A stretch of DNA of 64,000 bases from Pseudomonas taeanensis MS-3 (GCF_000498575.2 NZ_AWSQ01000001.1:219048-283047), one strand, 5' to 3'. Counted from the first letter of the stretch, positions 27,893-41,446 are shown. The notes: generated from the letters alone by a model not told the origin. Numbers and translations are program-made.

Positions 27893-28933
27893 ATGAATAT
27901 GCGCGCACCCCAGCTGAGTTTCGAGCCTGCCGACGAACTGGCCGCCCTGTGCAAGGCCAGCGGCGACCCGCTACGCCTGAACGTACTGCGCGCCCTGAGC
28001 AATGACTCGTTCGGCGTGCTGGAACTGGCGCAGATCTTCGCCACAGGCCAATCCGGCATGAGTCACCACCTCAAGGTACTGGCCCAGGCCGGCCTGGTCG
28101 CGACGCGGCGCGAAGGCAATGCGATTTTCTACCGCCGCGCCCTGGCTCAGGGCGATCGTCTCGGCGGTGCACTGCACGCCGCCCTGCTCGGAGAGGTCGA
28201 CGAGCTGGAACTGCCGGTCGATGTGCAAGTGCGGATCGGCGAGGTACATGGTCAGCGCGCGGCGGCCAGTCAGGATTTTTTCGCGCGCATGGCGGCGAAT
28301 TTCCAGGCCCAGCAGGACCTGATCGCCGGCCTGCCGCAATACCGCGACAGCGTGCTGGCCCTGCTCGATGCCCTGGGCTTTGCCGAGCAGGCCACGGCCC
28401 TGGAAGTTGGTCCCGGCGACGGGGGATTTCTCCCCGAACTGGCGCGCCGCTTCGCCCGGGTCACCGCGCTGGACAACAGCCCGGCAATGCTCGAGTTGGC
28501 CAGCCTGCGCTGCAATAAAGAAAGCCTGGACAACGTCGAACTGAAACTCGCCGATGCCTTGCATGACGAGTACCCGGCCGCCGACTGTGTGGTGTTGAAC
28601 ATGGTCCTGCACCATTTCGCCGCCCCCGCCGAAGCCTTGAAACAACTGGCGGTGCGCGTCAAAGCCGGCGGCAGCTTGTTGATAACCGAGTTGTGCAGCC
28701 ACAACCAGAGTTGGGCCAGGCAGGCCTGCGGTGATCTCTGGCTGGGCTTTGAGCAGGACGACTTGGCCCGCTGGGCCTTAGCCGCAGGGCTTACGCCCGG
28801 CGAAAGCCTGTATGTGGGCTTACGCAACGGTTTCCAGATTCAGGTGCGGCACTTCGCCAAACCGCAATTCCACCAAAATGGCCCAATAACCAGCTCACGA
28901 GCTGGCTCCAACGGCGCCCTCACCCACCGGTAA
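27893..28933 (+). CDS. ArsR-type regulator fused to SAM-dependent methyltransferase
   Basis: 346-residue two-domain protein. Residues about 8-95 form an ArsR winged helix (LCKASGDPLRLNVLRAL, TGQSGMSHHLKVLAQAGLV). Residues about 145-310 form a class I methyltransferase with the SAM-binding ALEVGPGDGGFLPELA. No arsenic- or metal-binding cysteine pair is evident in the helix-turn-helix part. It lies 21 bases before metK on the same strand, so a regulator sensing SAM or S-adenosylhomocysteine is a reasonable guess; ArsR-family SahR regulators of methionine metabolism are known in other Proteobacteria. Start at 27893 or the Met two codons later. Confidence 0.88.
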   Translation: MNMRAPQLSFEPADELAALCKASGDPLRLNVLRALSNDSFGVLELAQIFATGQSGMSHHLKVLAQAGLVATRREGNAIFYRRALAQGDRLGGALHAALLGEVDELELPVDVQVRIGEVHGQRAAASQDFFARMAANFQAQQDLIAGLPQYRDSVLALLDALGFAEQATALEVGPGDGGFLPELARRFARVTALDNSPAMLELASLRCNKESLDNVELKLADALHDEYPAADCVVLNMVLHHFAAPAEALKQLAVRVKAGGSLLITELCSHNQSWARQACGDLWLGFEQDDLARWALAAGLTPGESLYVGLRNGFQIQVRHFAKPQFHQNGPITSSRAGSNGALTHR

Positions 28934-28954
28934 TTATTTTAGGAAGACCGATAG

Positions 28955-30145
28955 ATGAGCGAATACTCCCTGTTTACCTCCGAGTCCGTGTCCGAAGGCC
29001 ACCCAGACAAAATCGCCGACCAGATATCCGATGCGGTGCTGGACGCCATCATCGCCAAGGACAAATACGCCCGCGTAGCGTGCGAAACCCTGGTCAAGAC
29101 CGGCGTGGCGATCATCGCCGGCGAAGTCACCACCTCGGCCTGGATCGACCTGGAAGAGCTGGTACGCAAGGTCATCATCGACATCGGCTACAACAGCTCC
29201 GACGTCGGCTTCGACGGTGCTACCTGCGGCGTGCTGAACATCATCGGCAAGCAGTCCCCGGACATCAACCAGGGCGTCGACCGCAGCAAACCGGAAGACC
29301 AGGGCGCCGGCGACCAGGGCCTGATGTTCGGCTACGCCAGCAACGAAACCGACGTGCTGATGCCCGCACCGATCTGCTTCTCGCACCGCCTGGTCGAGCG
29401 TCAGGCCGAGGCTCGCAAGTCCGGCCTGCTGCCATGGCTGCGTCCGGATGCCAAGAGCCAGGTCACCTGCCGCTACGAGAACGGCCGAGTAGTCGGCATC
29501 GACGCCGTCGTCCTGTCCACCCAACACAACCCCGAGGTCAGTTACAACGACCTGCGTGAAGGCGTGATGGAGCTGATCGTCAAGCACTCGCTGCCGGCCG
29601 AACTGCTGCACAAGGACACCCAGTTCCACATCAACCCGACCGGCCAGTTCGTGATCGGCGGCCCGGTGGGCGACTGCGGCCTGACCGGGCGCAAGATCAT
29701 CGTCGACACCTATGGCGGCATGGCCCGTCATGGCGGCGGTGCGTTCTCCGGCAAGGACCCGTCCAAGGTCGACCGCAGTGCCGCCTACGCCGGTCGTTAC
29801 GTGGCGAAGAACATCGTCGCCGCAGGCCTGGCCGAACGTTGCGAGATCCAGGTGTCGTACGCCATCGGCGTGGCGCAACCGACCTCGATTTCGATCAACA
29901 CCTTCGGCACCAGCAAGATCGGCGATGACAAGATCATCCGCCTGGTGCGCGAGCATTTCGATCTGCGTCCATACGCCATCACCAAGATGCTCGATCTGCT
30001 GCACCCGATGTACCAGCCGACCGCGGCTTACGGCCACTTCGGCCGCAACCCGGTCGAGATGACCGTCGAAGGCGACACCTTCACCGCCTTCACCTGGGAG
30101 CGCACCGACAAGGCCGCCGAACTGCGCGCCGCTGCCGGCTTGTAA
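28955..30145 (+). CDS. metK: S-adenosylmethionine synthase
   Basis: 396-residue enzyme making S-adenosylmethionine from methionine and ATP. Signature sequences are [18 protein letters not shown], the [19 protein letters not shown] loop and the C-terminal GHFGRNP. AGGA precedes ATG 28955. It is the second gene of a two-gene unit with the ArsR-methyltransferase and is followed by a strong terminator. Confidence 0.98.
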   Translation: MSEYSLFTSESVSEGHPDKIADQISDAVLDAIIAKDKYARVACETLVKTGVAIIAGEVTTSAWIDLEELVRKVIIDIGYNSSDVGFDGATCGVLNIIGKQSPDINQGVDRSKPEDQGAGDQGLMFGYASNETDVLMPAPICFSHRLVERQAEARKSGLLPWLRPDAKSQVTCRYENGRVVGIDAVVLSTQHNPEVSYNDLREGVMELIVKHSLPAELLHKDTQFHINPTGQFVIGGPVGDCGLTGRKIIVDTYGGMARHGGGAFSGKDPSKVDRSAAYAGRYVAKNIVAAGLAERCEIQVSYAIGVAQPTSISINTFGTSKIGDDKIIRLVREHFDLRPYAITKMLDLLHPMYQPTAAYGHFGRNPVEMTVEGDTFTAFTWERTDKAAELRAAAGL

Positions 30146-30167
30146 TCAGGCCTGCTGCACAACAAAT

Positions 30168-30194
30168 AGCCCCGCCCCGTGCGGGGCTTTTTTT
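30168..30194 (+). terminator. Rho-independent terminator of metK
   Basis: Stem AGCCCCGC / GCGGGGCT with a five-base loop followed by a run of seven T. It begins 23 bases after the metK stop. Confidence 0.95.
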
Positions 30195-30231
30195 GTGGGA
30201 CCGACAAACCCGGCTAGGCTCAAACCCCTAG

Positions 30232-31934
<1,703 letters not shown>

Positions 31935-31961
31935 CCGCCCCGATTGCGAGCCCCGCATGAC

Positions 31962-32408
31962 TCAATAGACGCGAAACTCCTCATGACAGGCCTCACAGCC
32001 GTCCTCGACGCGCTGCATGGGCGCGGCCAAATCGGCCCGCTGCAGCGGCGTGGCGGTGGTCGCGACGACCAGCGCAGCGGTGGCGCGCTCCAGCTCGCGA
32101 GCCAATTGCTGGAAACGCTCCTGGCGCTGCCAGACTTCATCCTTGGCGCTGCTCTCGTCTTCCTTGACCTGAGGGAAGTGCTGCCAGGGTTGCCGCGACA
32201 GCTTGTCCAGCTGCGCAGCACCGACCACAAACTTCTCCTCGTCGAAGGCGATGCGCCCACGCAGCATGCCGCCGAGGTCTTCGCTGGTGTTCAGCATCTG
32301 CTTGAAGATCGTCTGCCGCTTGCCCAGCGGCGAGTTCGGGTCGACCCCGCCACAGGCGGTCAGGGTCAGGCTGGCGAGCACGAGCAATAACAGGGTTTTC
32401 GGCTTCAT
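31962..32408 (-). CDS. Cytochrome c' / c556-like lipoprotein
   Basis: 148-residue predicted lipoprotein (lipobox LTAC) with a four-helix-type chain and a single haem-binding CEACH placed nine residues from the C-terminus, as in class II cytochromes c. It would be exported and haem-loaded in the periplasm. The redox partner is unknown. The start at 32408 gives a compact signal peptide; the frame remains open to 32549. It is convergent with ligB. Confidence 0.85.
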   Translation of the reverse strand: MKPKTLLLLVLASLTLTACGGVDPNSPLGKRQTIFKQMLNTSEDLGGMLRGRIAFDEEKFVVGAAQLDKLSRQPWQHFPQVKEDESSAKDEVWQRQERFQQLARELERATAALVVATTATPLQRADLAAPMQRVEDGCEACHEEFRVY

Positions 32409-32556
32409 CACAACGACTTCGGCAAAGGAACGGCCGTCAGTATCGCCACTCGAGGCGCACCGGCCAAGCGCGGCAGGTTGCCGCAGCCCGCCGCGCCACT
32501 TGCCCGAGAGCGAAAACACCCGCGCCGACAGCCTGCGACAAGCGCTCAACCGCCGG

Positions 32557-32943
32557 TCAGGCCGACACCACGAACAGACTGATGATCAGCCCCATCCCGG
32601 CGAACCAGACCAGCGAGCGCAACGGCGCCCAGTCGACCAGGTAACAAATGAAATACAGCACGCGACTGACGATGAAGCCGAGCGCCAACAGATCGATCAG
32701 GCCCTGCTCCGCGCCACCGGCCAACTGCGCGATGATCACCGCCGCCGCAAACGCCGGGGTGACTTCGAAGCCGTTGAGTTGCGCATTGTTGGCGCGCCGT
32801 GCCAGGCCACTCAGGGTGGCCTGCAAGGCCCGCGGGTCGTGATTGTGCTTCGGAGTGAAACCACCGCCCACGGCCTTGGCCGTGACGGTGCTGAGATACG
32901 GCAGGAACAGGGCGATTAATACACACCAATAGGCAAGCGTCAT
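32557..32943 (-). CDS. MAPEG family membrane protein
   Basis: 128-residue protein with four hydrophobic segments and the MAPEG pattern (RRANNAQLNGFEVTPAF near the middle). Family members include microsomal glutathione transferases; bacterial versions such as this are mostly uncharacterised. Start at 32943 (MTLAYWCVLI) is preferred over one five codons upstream because the hydrophobic segment begins there. Confidence 0.85.
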   Translation of the reverse strand: MTLAYWCVLIALFLPYLSTVTAKAVGGGFTPKHNHDPRALQATLSGLARRANNAQLNGFEVTPAFAAAVIIAQLAGGAEQGLIDLLALGFIVSRVLYFICYLVDWAPLRSLVWFAGMGLIISLFVVSA

Positions 32944-33046
32944 GCGGGGACCACTCAATTATTTGGAAACCAGCCGCACAGCTTGCCTACCGACATCACG
33001 GCCGTCCATGACCGCAAACGCCACCACTCTTGTCACATTAGGCCAA

Positions 33047-34330
33047 TCAGGCCGCCCGCTTGCCGCTGGCGATCGCCTCCGACGCAGTGAGCATGGCGCG
33101 CAGCAGCACCGCGCAGCCGGCGGCGAGGTCCTTAGGCGCGGCATTCTCGATCTCGTTATGGCTGATACCGCCCTCGCAGGGCACGAAGATCATCCCAGCC
33201 GGGCCCAATTCGGCGAGGAAGATGGCGTCGTGGCCGGCACCGCTGACAATGTCCATATGCGGCAGGTTGAGTCCCTGAGCCGCCTCGCGCACCGCATCGA
33301 CGCAACCCTGATCGAAGTACAGCGGCGGGAAGTCGGCAGTGGGGTTCAGCTCGAAGCTCAAGCCATGCTGAGCACAGGTGTTCTCCAGCACCTGACGCAC
33401 CTCGGCGATCATCGAGTCCAGCCGCGCCGACTCCAGATGACGGAAGTCCAGGGTCATACGCACTTCTCCGGGAATCACGTTGCGCGAGCCGGGGTAAGCC
33501 TGCAGGCAGCCGACCGTACCACAGGCATGCGGCTGGTGCGCCAGGGCCACCCGGTTGACCGCCGCGACCACGACGGCGGCGCCGACCAGGGCGTCCTTGC
33601 GCAGATGCATCGGCGTTGGCCCCGCATGCGCCTCGACCCCGCGCAGGCTGAGGTCGAACCATTTCTGCCCCAGCGCGCCGAGCACCACGCCGATGGTCTT
33701 CTGTTCATCCTCGAGAATCGGCCCCTGTTCGATGTGCGCCTCGAAGTAAGCGCCGACCGGATGACCGACTACTTCACGACTGCCGGCATAACCAATGGCG
33801 TTCAACGCCTCGCCCACCGTGACGCCCTCGGCGTCGCGCTTGGCCAGGGTTTCGGCCAGGGTGAATTTGCTGGCGAAGACCCCGGAACCCATCATGCAGG
33901 GGGCAAAGCGCGAACCCTCCTCGTTGGTCCACACCACCACCTCCAATGGCGCCTCGGTCTCCATGCCGAGGTCGTTGAGCGTACGTATCACCTCCAACCC
34001 GGCCATCACCCCGAAGCAACCGTCGAACTTGCCGCCCGTGGGCTGGGTGTCGATGTGGCTACCGGTCATCACCGGCGGCAGCTGTGGATTACGTCCGGCA
34101 CGACGGGCGAAGATGTTGCCCACCGCATCGACGCTGACCGTACAACTAGCGGCCTCGCTCCACTGCACGAAGAGGTCGCGGGCCTGACGGTCGAGGTCGG
34201 TCAGGGCCAGACGACAGACCCCACCCTTGGCAGTGGCACCGAGCTGGGCCAGGTCCATCAGCGACTGCCAGAGTCGCTCGGCGTTGATCTTCTGATGGGT
34301 CAATGCGGGTGCAGTTTCAGCAGCAGTCAT
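33047..34330 (-). CDS. N-carbamoyl-beta-alanine amidohydrolase-like (M20 family)
   Basis: 427-residue zinc amidohydrolase of the M20 hydantoinase/carbamoylase group. Metal-site sequences are GSHIDTQPTGGKFDGCFG, TNEEGSRF and a C-terminal GAGHDA. In this locus it should perform the last step of reductive pyrimidine breakdown, hydrolysing N-carbamoyl-beta-alanine (or the methyl analogue from thymine) to the beta-amino acid, CO2 and ammonia. Related enzymes act on N-carbamoyl amino acids or allantoate, but the neighbours favour ureidopropionase. It follows the NCS1 permease by 76 bases on the same strand. Confidence 0.9.
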   Translation of the reverse strand: MTAAETAPALTHQKINAERLWQSLMDLAQLGATAKGGVCRLALTDLDRQARDLFVQWSEAASCTVSVDAVGNIFARRAGRNPQLPPVMTGSHIDTQPTGGKFDGCFGVMAGLEVIRTLNDLGMETEAPLEVVVWTNEEGSRFAPCMMGSGVFASKFTLAETLAKRDAEGVTVGEALNAIGYAGSREVVGHPVGAYFEAHIEQGPILEDEQKTIGVVLGALGQKWFDLSLRGVEAHAGPTPMHLRKDALVGAAVVVAAVNRVALAHQPHACGTVGCLQAYPGSRNVIPGEVRMTLDFRHLESARLDSMIAEVRQVLENTCAQHGLSFELNPTADFPPLYFDQGCVDAVREAAQGLNLPHMDIVSGAGHDAIFLAELGPAGMIFVPCEGGISHNEIENAAPKDLAAGCAVLLRAMLTASEAIASGKRAA

Positions 34331-34406
34331 GGAACTCTCCTCAGACAGCGATAATGCGCGTGCTCGGGGCGCCCACAACGCTGGCGGGCACCGTCGTGAT
34401 GGCTAC

Positions 34407-35897
34407 TTACAGCGTGGGCTTGGCGATGGCCACGGGGCTCGCGCCACGCAGGCTGCACAGCCCGTAATAGAGCAGACCGCCCAGCAGTGAGCCGGTGAAC
34501 CAGCCAAAGTCGTAGAACCAGCTGAACAGGTCGCTGCCCATCGACAGCAGGGTCAGCGCTACCGGTATGCCGAAGGCGATGAAACCCGCCCAGTTCCAGG
34601 CCGGGTAGACATCGTCGCGATACAGACCGGCCAGATCCAGGCGCTGTTTCTTGATCAGGAAATAGTCCACCACCATGATCCCGGCGATAGGCCCGAGCAG
34701 ACTGGAATAGCCCAGCAACCAATTGGAATAGACACTTTCCAGGCTCAGGTCGGAGACCAGCCAGCCCAGTTTCTTCAACAGCTCGTGGCTCATCATGGCC
34801 AGGCCTATAACCCCGGTGAGCATGATCGCGCGGGTGCGATTGATCAGCTTGGGCGCGACGTTCTGGAAGTCGTTGGTCGGCGAGACGATGTTCGCCGCGG
34901 TGTTGGTCGACAGCGTGGCGACGATGATCAACGCCATGGCCAGGGCGACCCAGCCGGGACTCTGAATATGCCCGATCAGGTTGACCGGATCGGCCACCAT
35001 CTCACCGACCAATGCTGGTGAGGCGGCGGTCAGCACCACACCGAGGGCGGCGAACAGGAACATGGTCAGGGGCAGGCCGATGATCTGCCCGAGGATCTGG
35101 TCCTTTTGGCTCTTCGCATAGCGACTGAAGTCGGGAATATTCAGCGACAGGGTGGCCCAGAAACCGACCATGGCCGTCAGCCCGGCGAAGAAATAACCGG
35201 TCGCGCTGGCACCTTCAGGACGCTTCGGCGGTTGCGCCATCAATTCGCTCAGCGACACATTCGGCAGCGCCCACACCAGCAGGCCGGCGCCGACCAATAC
35301 CAGCAAGGGTGCGGAGAGAGTCTCCAGCCACTTGATCGACTCCGAGCCACGCAGCACCACCCAGAGGTTGAGTACCCAGAAAATCAAGAAGCCGATCACC
35401 TCGCCGGTACCGCCGAGGGACTTCCAGCCGTCGAAGATCGAGCCGAGGAACAGATGGATGGCCAGACCGCCGAACATGGTCTGGATGCCGAACCAGCCAC
35501 AGGCAACCACGGCGCGAATCAGGCAGGGCACGTTGGAACCCAGCACCCCGAACGAGGAGCGCAGCAACACCGGAAAAGGGATGCCGTACTTGGTGCCGGG
35601 GAAGGCGTTCAGGGTCAGCGGGATCAACACCACCACATTGGCCAGCAGTATCGCCAGCAGCGCCTCGCCAACGGAAAGACCGAAGTAGGCCGTAAGCACC
35701 CCACCGAGAGTGTAGGTCGGCACACAGACAGCCATGCCGACCCAGAGCGCAGTGATGTGCCACCTGTTCCAGGTGCGCTCCTGCACCCGGGTCGGGGCAA
35801 TGTCATGGTTGTAACGGGGGCTGTCGAGTACGTCGCGGCCAGCGACCAACTCGTACAAGCCATCGCGCTCGGTCACTTGCGATCTGCTCTGCTGCAT
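34407..35897 (-). CDS. NCS1 nucleobase/hydantoin:cation symporter
   Basis: 496-residue permease of the nucleobase:cation symporter-1 family, with about twelve membrane segments. N-terminal RYNHDIAPT and WNRWHITALWVGM are typical of NCS1. Within this catabolic locus it probably imports uracil, thymine, dihydropyrimidines or hydantoins; allantoin is an alternative. The ATG at 35897 has GGAGAG upstream; a GTG four codons earlier overlaps that site. Confidence 0.9.
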   Translation of the reverse strand: MQQSRSQVTERDGLYELVAGRDVLDSPRYNHDIAPTRVQERTWNRWHITALWVGMAVCVPTYTLGGVLTAYFGLSVGEALLAILLANVVVLIPLTLNAFPGTKYGIPFPVLLRSSFGVLGSNVPCLIRAVVACGWFGIQTMFGGLAIHLFLGSIFDGWKSLGGTGEVIGFLIFWVLNLWVVLRGSESIKWLETLSAPLLVLVGAGLLVWALPNVSLSELMAQPPKRPEGASATGYFFAGLTAMVGFWATLSLNIPDFSRYAKSQKDQILGQIIGLPLTMFLFAALGVVLTAASPALVGEMVADPVNLIGHIQSPGWVALAMALIIVATLSTNTAANIVSPTNDFQNVAPKLINRTRAIMLTGVIGLAMMSHELLKKLGWLVSDLSLESVYSNWLLGYSSLLGPIAGIMVVDYFLIKKQRLDLAGLYRDDVYPAWNWAGFIAFGIPVALTLLSMGSDLFSWFYDFGWFTGSLLGGLLYYGLCSLRGASPVAIAKPTL

Positions 35898-37818
<1,921 letters not shown>

Positions 37819-37829
37819 GTCAAAGAACC

Positions 37830-37899
37830 TGTGGGAGCGGCCTCGGCCGCGAAAAATCCTGGAAGTCTCAGACCATTCGCGGCCAAGGCCGCTCCCACA
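37830..37899. repeat. Pair of opposed REP elements (BIME-like)
   Basis: Two 24-base arms, TGTGGGAGCGGCCTCGG onward and its complement at 37876-37899, match at 23 of 24 positions. This is the well-known Pseudomonas REP consensus. It lies 11 bases past the dihydropyrimidinase stop. Confidence 0.9.
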
Positions 37900-38005
37900 A
37901 CAAAGTGCTGCCACGTACTTCGCCACAGCGGCCCACAGTGGCCGGGCGGCCGCTTATTCGCTGTTCATTGCCCAATAAAAGCCACAAAACCGGGAGACCA
38001 CAACC

Positions 38006-39373
38006 GTGATCGACACCCTCAACCACCTGCCCCGACCGGATGCCGACGCAGCCGAACTGGCCGATCGCTTCGGCGATCTGGCGCCGCCCCTCAACGCGCG
38101 CCAGGCTGCACTGGAAAGCGCGCGCTGCCTGTACTGCTACGACGCGCCCTGCATCAACGCTTGCCCGAGCGAGATCGACATTCCTTCCTTTATCCGCAAC
38201 ATCAATCAGGAGAATGTCCAGGGCGCGGCGCAGAAGATTCTCTCGGCGAATATCCTCGGCGGTAGCTGCGCCCGCGTCTGCCCCACCGAAATCCTCTGTC
38301 AGCAGGCCTGCGTGCGCAATAACGCCCAGGAGTGCGCGCCGGTGCTGATCGGCCTGTTGCAGCGCTACGCGGTGGACAACGCCCAGTTCAGCGAGCATCC
38401 GTTCAAACGCGCCCCCGCCAGCGGCAAGCGCATCGCCGTGGTCGGCGCCGGGCCGGCCGGGCTGTCCTGTGCTCATCGCCTGGCGTTGCACGGCCACGAG
38501 GTGGTGATCTTCGAGGCGCGCGAGAAAGCTGGCGGCCTCAACGAATACGGCATCGCCAAGTACAAGCTGGTCGACGACTTCGCCCAACGCGAGCTGGAGT
38601 TCCTCCTGCAGGTCGGCGGCATCGAGATCCGTCATGGCCACAGGCTCGGTGTCGACCTCAGCCTCAGCGACTTGCATCAGCAGTTCGATTCGGTGTTCCT
38701 CGCTGTCGGCCTGGCCGCCAGCCGCCAGCTCGGTCTGGCCGACGAGGACGGGCCGGGAATGCTCGCCGCCACCGACTATATCCGCGAGTTGCGCCAGGCC
38801 GAGGACCTCAGCCAGCTGCCCCTGGCCGATCGCTGCATCGTCCTCGGTGCCGGCAACACCGCCATCGACATGGCGGTGCAGATGAGCAAGCTCGGCGCCC
38901 GCGAGGTCAACCTGGTCTACCGCCGAGGCTTCGAGGCGATGGGCGCGACCGGCCATGAGCAGGACATCGCCAAGGCCAATCAGGTGCGCCTGCTGACCTG
39001 GGCCCAACCGCAGCAAGTACTGCTCAACGACCAAGGCCAGGTGTGCGGCATGCGCTTTGCCCGCACCTGCCTGAAGCATGGCCGCCTGCAGACCACCGGG
39101 GAAACCTTCGAGTTACCCGCCGACGCCATCTTCAAGGCCATCGGCCAGGCCTTCGACGGCGCCGCCCTGAGCGACCCGCTGGCCCGTGAGCTACAACGCC
39201 AGGGCGAACGCATCTGGGTCGACGCGCAGATGCGCACCAGCATCCCCGGCATCTACGCCGGGGGCGACTGCACCGCGCTCGATCAGGACCTCACCGTACA
39301 GGCCGTGCAGCACGGCAAGCTGGCCGCCGAGGCCATCCACTCCCATCTCACGCTCAGCGTGGAGGTTGCTTAA
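38006..39373 (+). CDS. preT: Dihydropyrimidine dehydrogenase subunit PreT
   Basis: 455-residue flavoprotein subunit that passes electrons from NAD(P)H to PreA for reduction of uracil or thymine. An N-terminal cysteine-rich region (CLYCYDAPC, then CARVCPTEILCQQAC) binds Fe-S clusters as in GltD-like proteins. The FAD-binding GAGPAG (about 149-154) and the NAD-binding GAGNTAIDMA follow, with a final GIYAGGDC. Its TAA is immediately followed by the preA ATG, so the pair is translationally coupled. Confidence 0.95.
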   Translation: MIDTLNHLPRPDADAAELADRFGDLAPPLNARQAALESARCLYCYDAPCINACPSEIDIPSFIRNINQENVQGAAQKILSANILGGSCARVCPTEILCQQACVRNNAQECAPVLIGLLQRYAVDNAQFSEHPFKRAPASGKRIAVVGAGPAGLSCAHRLALHGHEVVIFEAREKAGGLNEYGIAKYKLVDDFAQRELEFLLQVGGIEIRHGHRLGVDLSLSDLHQQFDSVFLAVGLAASRQLGLADEDGPGMLAATDYIRELRQAEDLSQLPLADRCIVLGAGNTAIDMAVQMSKLGAREVNLVYRRGFEAMGATGHEQDIAKANQVRLLTWAQPQQVLLNDQGQVCGMRFARTCLKHGRLQTTGETFELPADAIFKAIGQAFDGAALSDPLARELQRQGERIWVDAQMRTSIPGIYAGGDCTALDQDLTVQAVQHGKLAAEAIHSHLTLSVEVA

Positions 39374-40654
39374 ATGGCCGATCTCTCAATCGAATTCGCC
39401 GGTATCAAGGCCCCCAACCCCTTCTGGCTGGCCAGCGCGCCGCCTACCGACAAGGCCTATAACGTCATCCGCGCCTTCGAAGCTGGCTGGGGCGGGGTGG
39501 TGTGGAAGACCCTCGGCGAAGACCCGGCGGCGGTCAACGTGTCGTCGCGCTACTCGGCCCACTTCGGTGCCAACCGCGAAGTCATGGGCATCAACAACAT
39601 CGAACTGATCACCGACCGCTCGCTGGAAATCAACCTGCGCGAGATCACCCAGGTGAAGAAGGACTGGCCGGACCGGGCGATGATCGTCTCGCTGATGGTG
39701 CCCTGCGTCGAGGAATCCTGGAAAGCCATACTGCCGCTGGTGGAGGCCACCGGTTGCGATGGCATTGAGCTGAACTTCGGCTGCCCCCACGGCATGCCCG
39801 AACGCGGCATGGGCGCGGCGGTGGGCCAGGTGCCGGAATACGTGGAGATGGTCACCCGCTGGTGCAAGACCTACTGCTCGCTGCCGGTGATCGTCAAGCT
39901 GACCCCGAACATCACCGACGTACGCCTGTCCGCCCGCGCCGCCCATCGCGGCGGGGCCGATGCGGTGTCGTTGATCAACACCGTCAATTCGATCACCAGC
40001 GTCGACCTGGAGCGCATGGTCGCCTACCCCACCGTCGGCAGCCAGAGCACCCACGGCGGCTACTGTGGCTCGGCGGTCAAGCCGATCGCCCTGAACATGG
40101 TCGCCGAGATCGCCCGCGACCCCGAAACTCGCGGCCTGCCAATTTGCGGTATCGGCGGCATCGGCAGCTGGCGCGACGCAGCCGAGTTCATCAGCCTCGG
40201 CTGCGGTGCGGTGCAGGTATGCACGGCGGCCATGCTGCATGGATTTCGTATCGTCGAGGAGATGCAGGACGGCCTGTCGCGCTGGATGGACAGCCAAGGC
40301 TATGAGCGCATCGAGGACTTCGCCGGACGCGCGGTGGGCAACACCACCGACTGGAAGTACCTGGACATCAACTACAAGTCGATCGCACGCATCGACCAGG
40401 ACGCCTGCATCGGTTGCGGTCGCTGCCACATCGCCTGCGAAGACACCTCGCACCAGGCCATCGCCAGCCTGGCTCAGGCCGACGGCACCCATAAATACGA
40501 GGTGATCGACGACGAGTGCGTGGGCTGCAACCTGTGCCAGATCACCTGCCCGGTGCAGGACTGCATCGAGATGGTCGCGGTGGATACCGGCAAGCCCTAC
40601 CTGAACTGGACCCAGGACCCGCGTAACCCCTACCGCGAAGAAAAGGCCTCGTAG
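39374..40654 (+). CDS. preA: Dihydropyrimidine dehydrogenase catalytic subunit PreA
   Basis: 426-residue FMN subunit. An N-terminal dihydroorotate dehydrogenase-like barrel (about 1-320; ELNFGCPHG, VKLTPNITD, CGIGGIGSW) is followed by a ferredoxin domain with two 4Fe-4S motifs, CIGCGRCHIAC and CVGCNLCQITCP. With PreT it reduces uracil/thymine to the dihydro form, the first step of the pathway served by the flanking genes. Confidence 0.96.
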   Translation: MADLSIEFAGIKAPNPFWLASAPPTDKAYNVIRAFEAGWGGVVWKTLGEDPAAVNVSSRYSAHFGANREVMGINNIELITDRSLEINLREITQVKKDWPDRAMIVSLMVPCVEESWKAILPLVEATGCDGIELNFGCPHGMPERGMGAAVGQVPEYVEMVTRWCKTYCSLPVIVKLTPNITDVRLSARAAHRGGADAVSLINTVNSITSVDLERMVAYPTVGSQSTHGGYCGSAVKPIALNMVAEIARDPETRGLPICGIGGIGSWRDAAEFISLGCGAVQVCTAAMLHGFRIVEEMQDGLSRWMDSQGYERIEDFAGRAVGNTTDWKYLDINYKSIARIDQDACIGCGRCHIACEDTSHQAIASLAQADGTHKYEVIDDECVGCNLCQITCPVQDCIEMVAVDTGKPYLNWTQDPRNPYREEKAS

Positions 40655-40665
40655 GCTCTGCGTTA

Positions 40666-40706
40666 GCGGGCCTTGCGCTCCTTATCGCCGGCAAGCCCGC
40701 TCCTAC
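40666..40706. repeat. REP-like hairpin after preA
   Basis: GCGGGCCTTGC and GCAAGCCCGC form a stem with one bulge, followed by TCCTACAG, which resembles the 3' part of a Pseudomonas REP. It lies between the convergent preA and TetR genes and may also end transcription. Confidence 0.6.
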
Positions 40707-40759
40707 AGCATCCGTAGACGCGGGCTTGACCGTGATCGACCGCGTAGCGGGCGTAGCCT

Positions 40760-41380
40760 TTAGGGCTCCAGGCCGATGCCACGCAGAATCACCTGGGTCA
40801 CGGTCTGCACCGCACGCTCGAACTGCAGGTCGGACAGCGGCTGGTGCTCGTTGAGCACGGCCACCTGGTGGCCAAAATCGGCGTAGTGCTGGGTCGAGGC
40901 CCAGATCATATAGAGCAGCGCCGAGGGCTCCACGGCCAAGATGCGCTTGCTCTCCACCCATTGGCGCACCTTGGCTTCCTTCATCTTCGCCCACTCGTAC
41001 AGGCTCTCGTCGAGGGCCTCACCGAGCAACGGCGCGCCGTGGATGATCTCGTTGGCCCAGACCTTGGAGCCATTGGGCCGGGTCCGCGAGTTGTTCATCT
41101 TGGCGCGGATATAGCTGGTCAGCACCACCCGCGGGTCGTCGAACATCTCGAAGCACAGGGCGTCCTGCTTCCACACCTCGAGCAGGCCCAACAGCACCGC
41201 GCGATAGAGCTCATCCTTGGTGCTGAAGTAATAGTGCAGGTTGGAGCGCGGCAGCTCGACCTCTTCGGCGATATCGCCCATGGAGGTGCCTGCGTAGCCC
41301 TTTTCGGCGAAGACTTTCTCGGCAGCCAGGAGAATTTTATCGACGTTGCGCCGCCGGATCTCGATCTTGTGATTGCCCAT
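40760..41380 (-). CDS. TetR family regulator, RutR-like
   Basis: 206-residue repressor-type protein. The N-terminal helix-turn-helix (about 12-58; FAEKGYAGTSMGDIAEEVELP, then NLHYYFSTKDEL) is canonical. The C-terminal domain (KVWANEIIHGAPLL, a long helix with WAKMKEAKVRQWVES) resembles the RutR/YcdC group, whose members sense uracil or thymine. It adjoins the pyrimidine genes and faces away from ahcY, so control of the pyrimidine operons is the best guess. Start 41380; a longer frame to 41488 is not supported. Confidence 0.88.
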   Translation of the reverse strand: MGNHKIEIRRRNVDKILLAAEKVFAEKGYAGTSMGDIAEEVELPRSNLHYYFSTKDELYRAVLLGLLEVWKQDALCFEMFDDPRVVLTSYIRAKMNNSRTRPNGSKVWANEIIHGAPLLGEALDESLYEWAKMKEAKVRQWVESKRILAVEPSALLYMIWASTQHYADFGHQVAVLNEHQPLSDLQFERAVQTVTQVILRGIGLEP

Positions 41381-41446
41381 GGCGTATCCATACCCGCGAA
41401 ATTGGCCAAGGCTAACACCCGCCTCGGTACAGGGCGACGGAAACCC

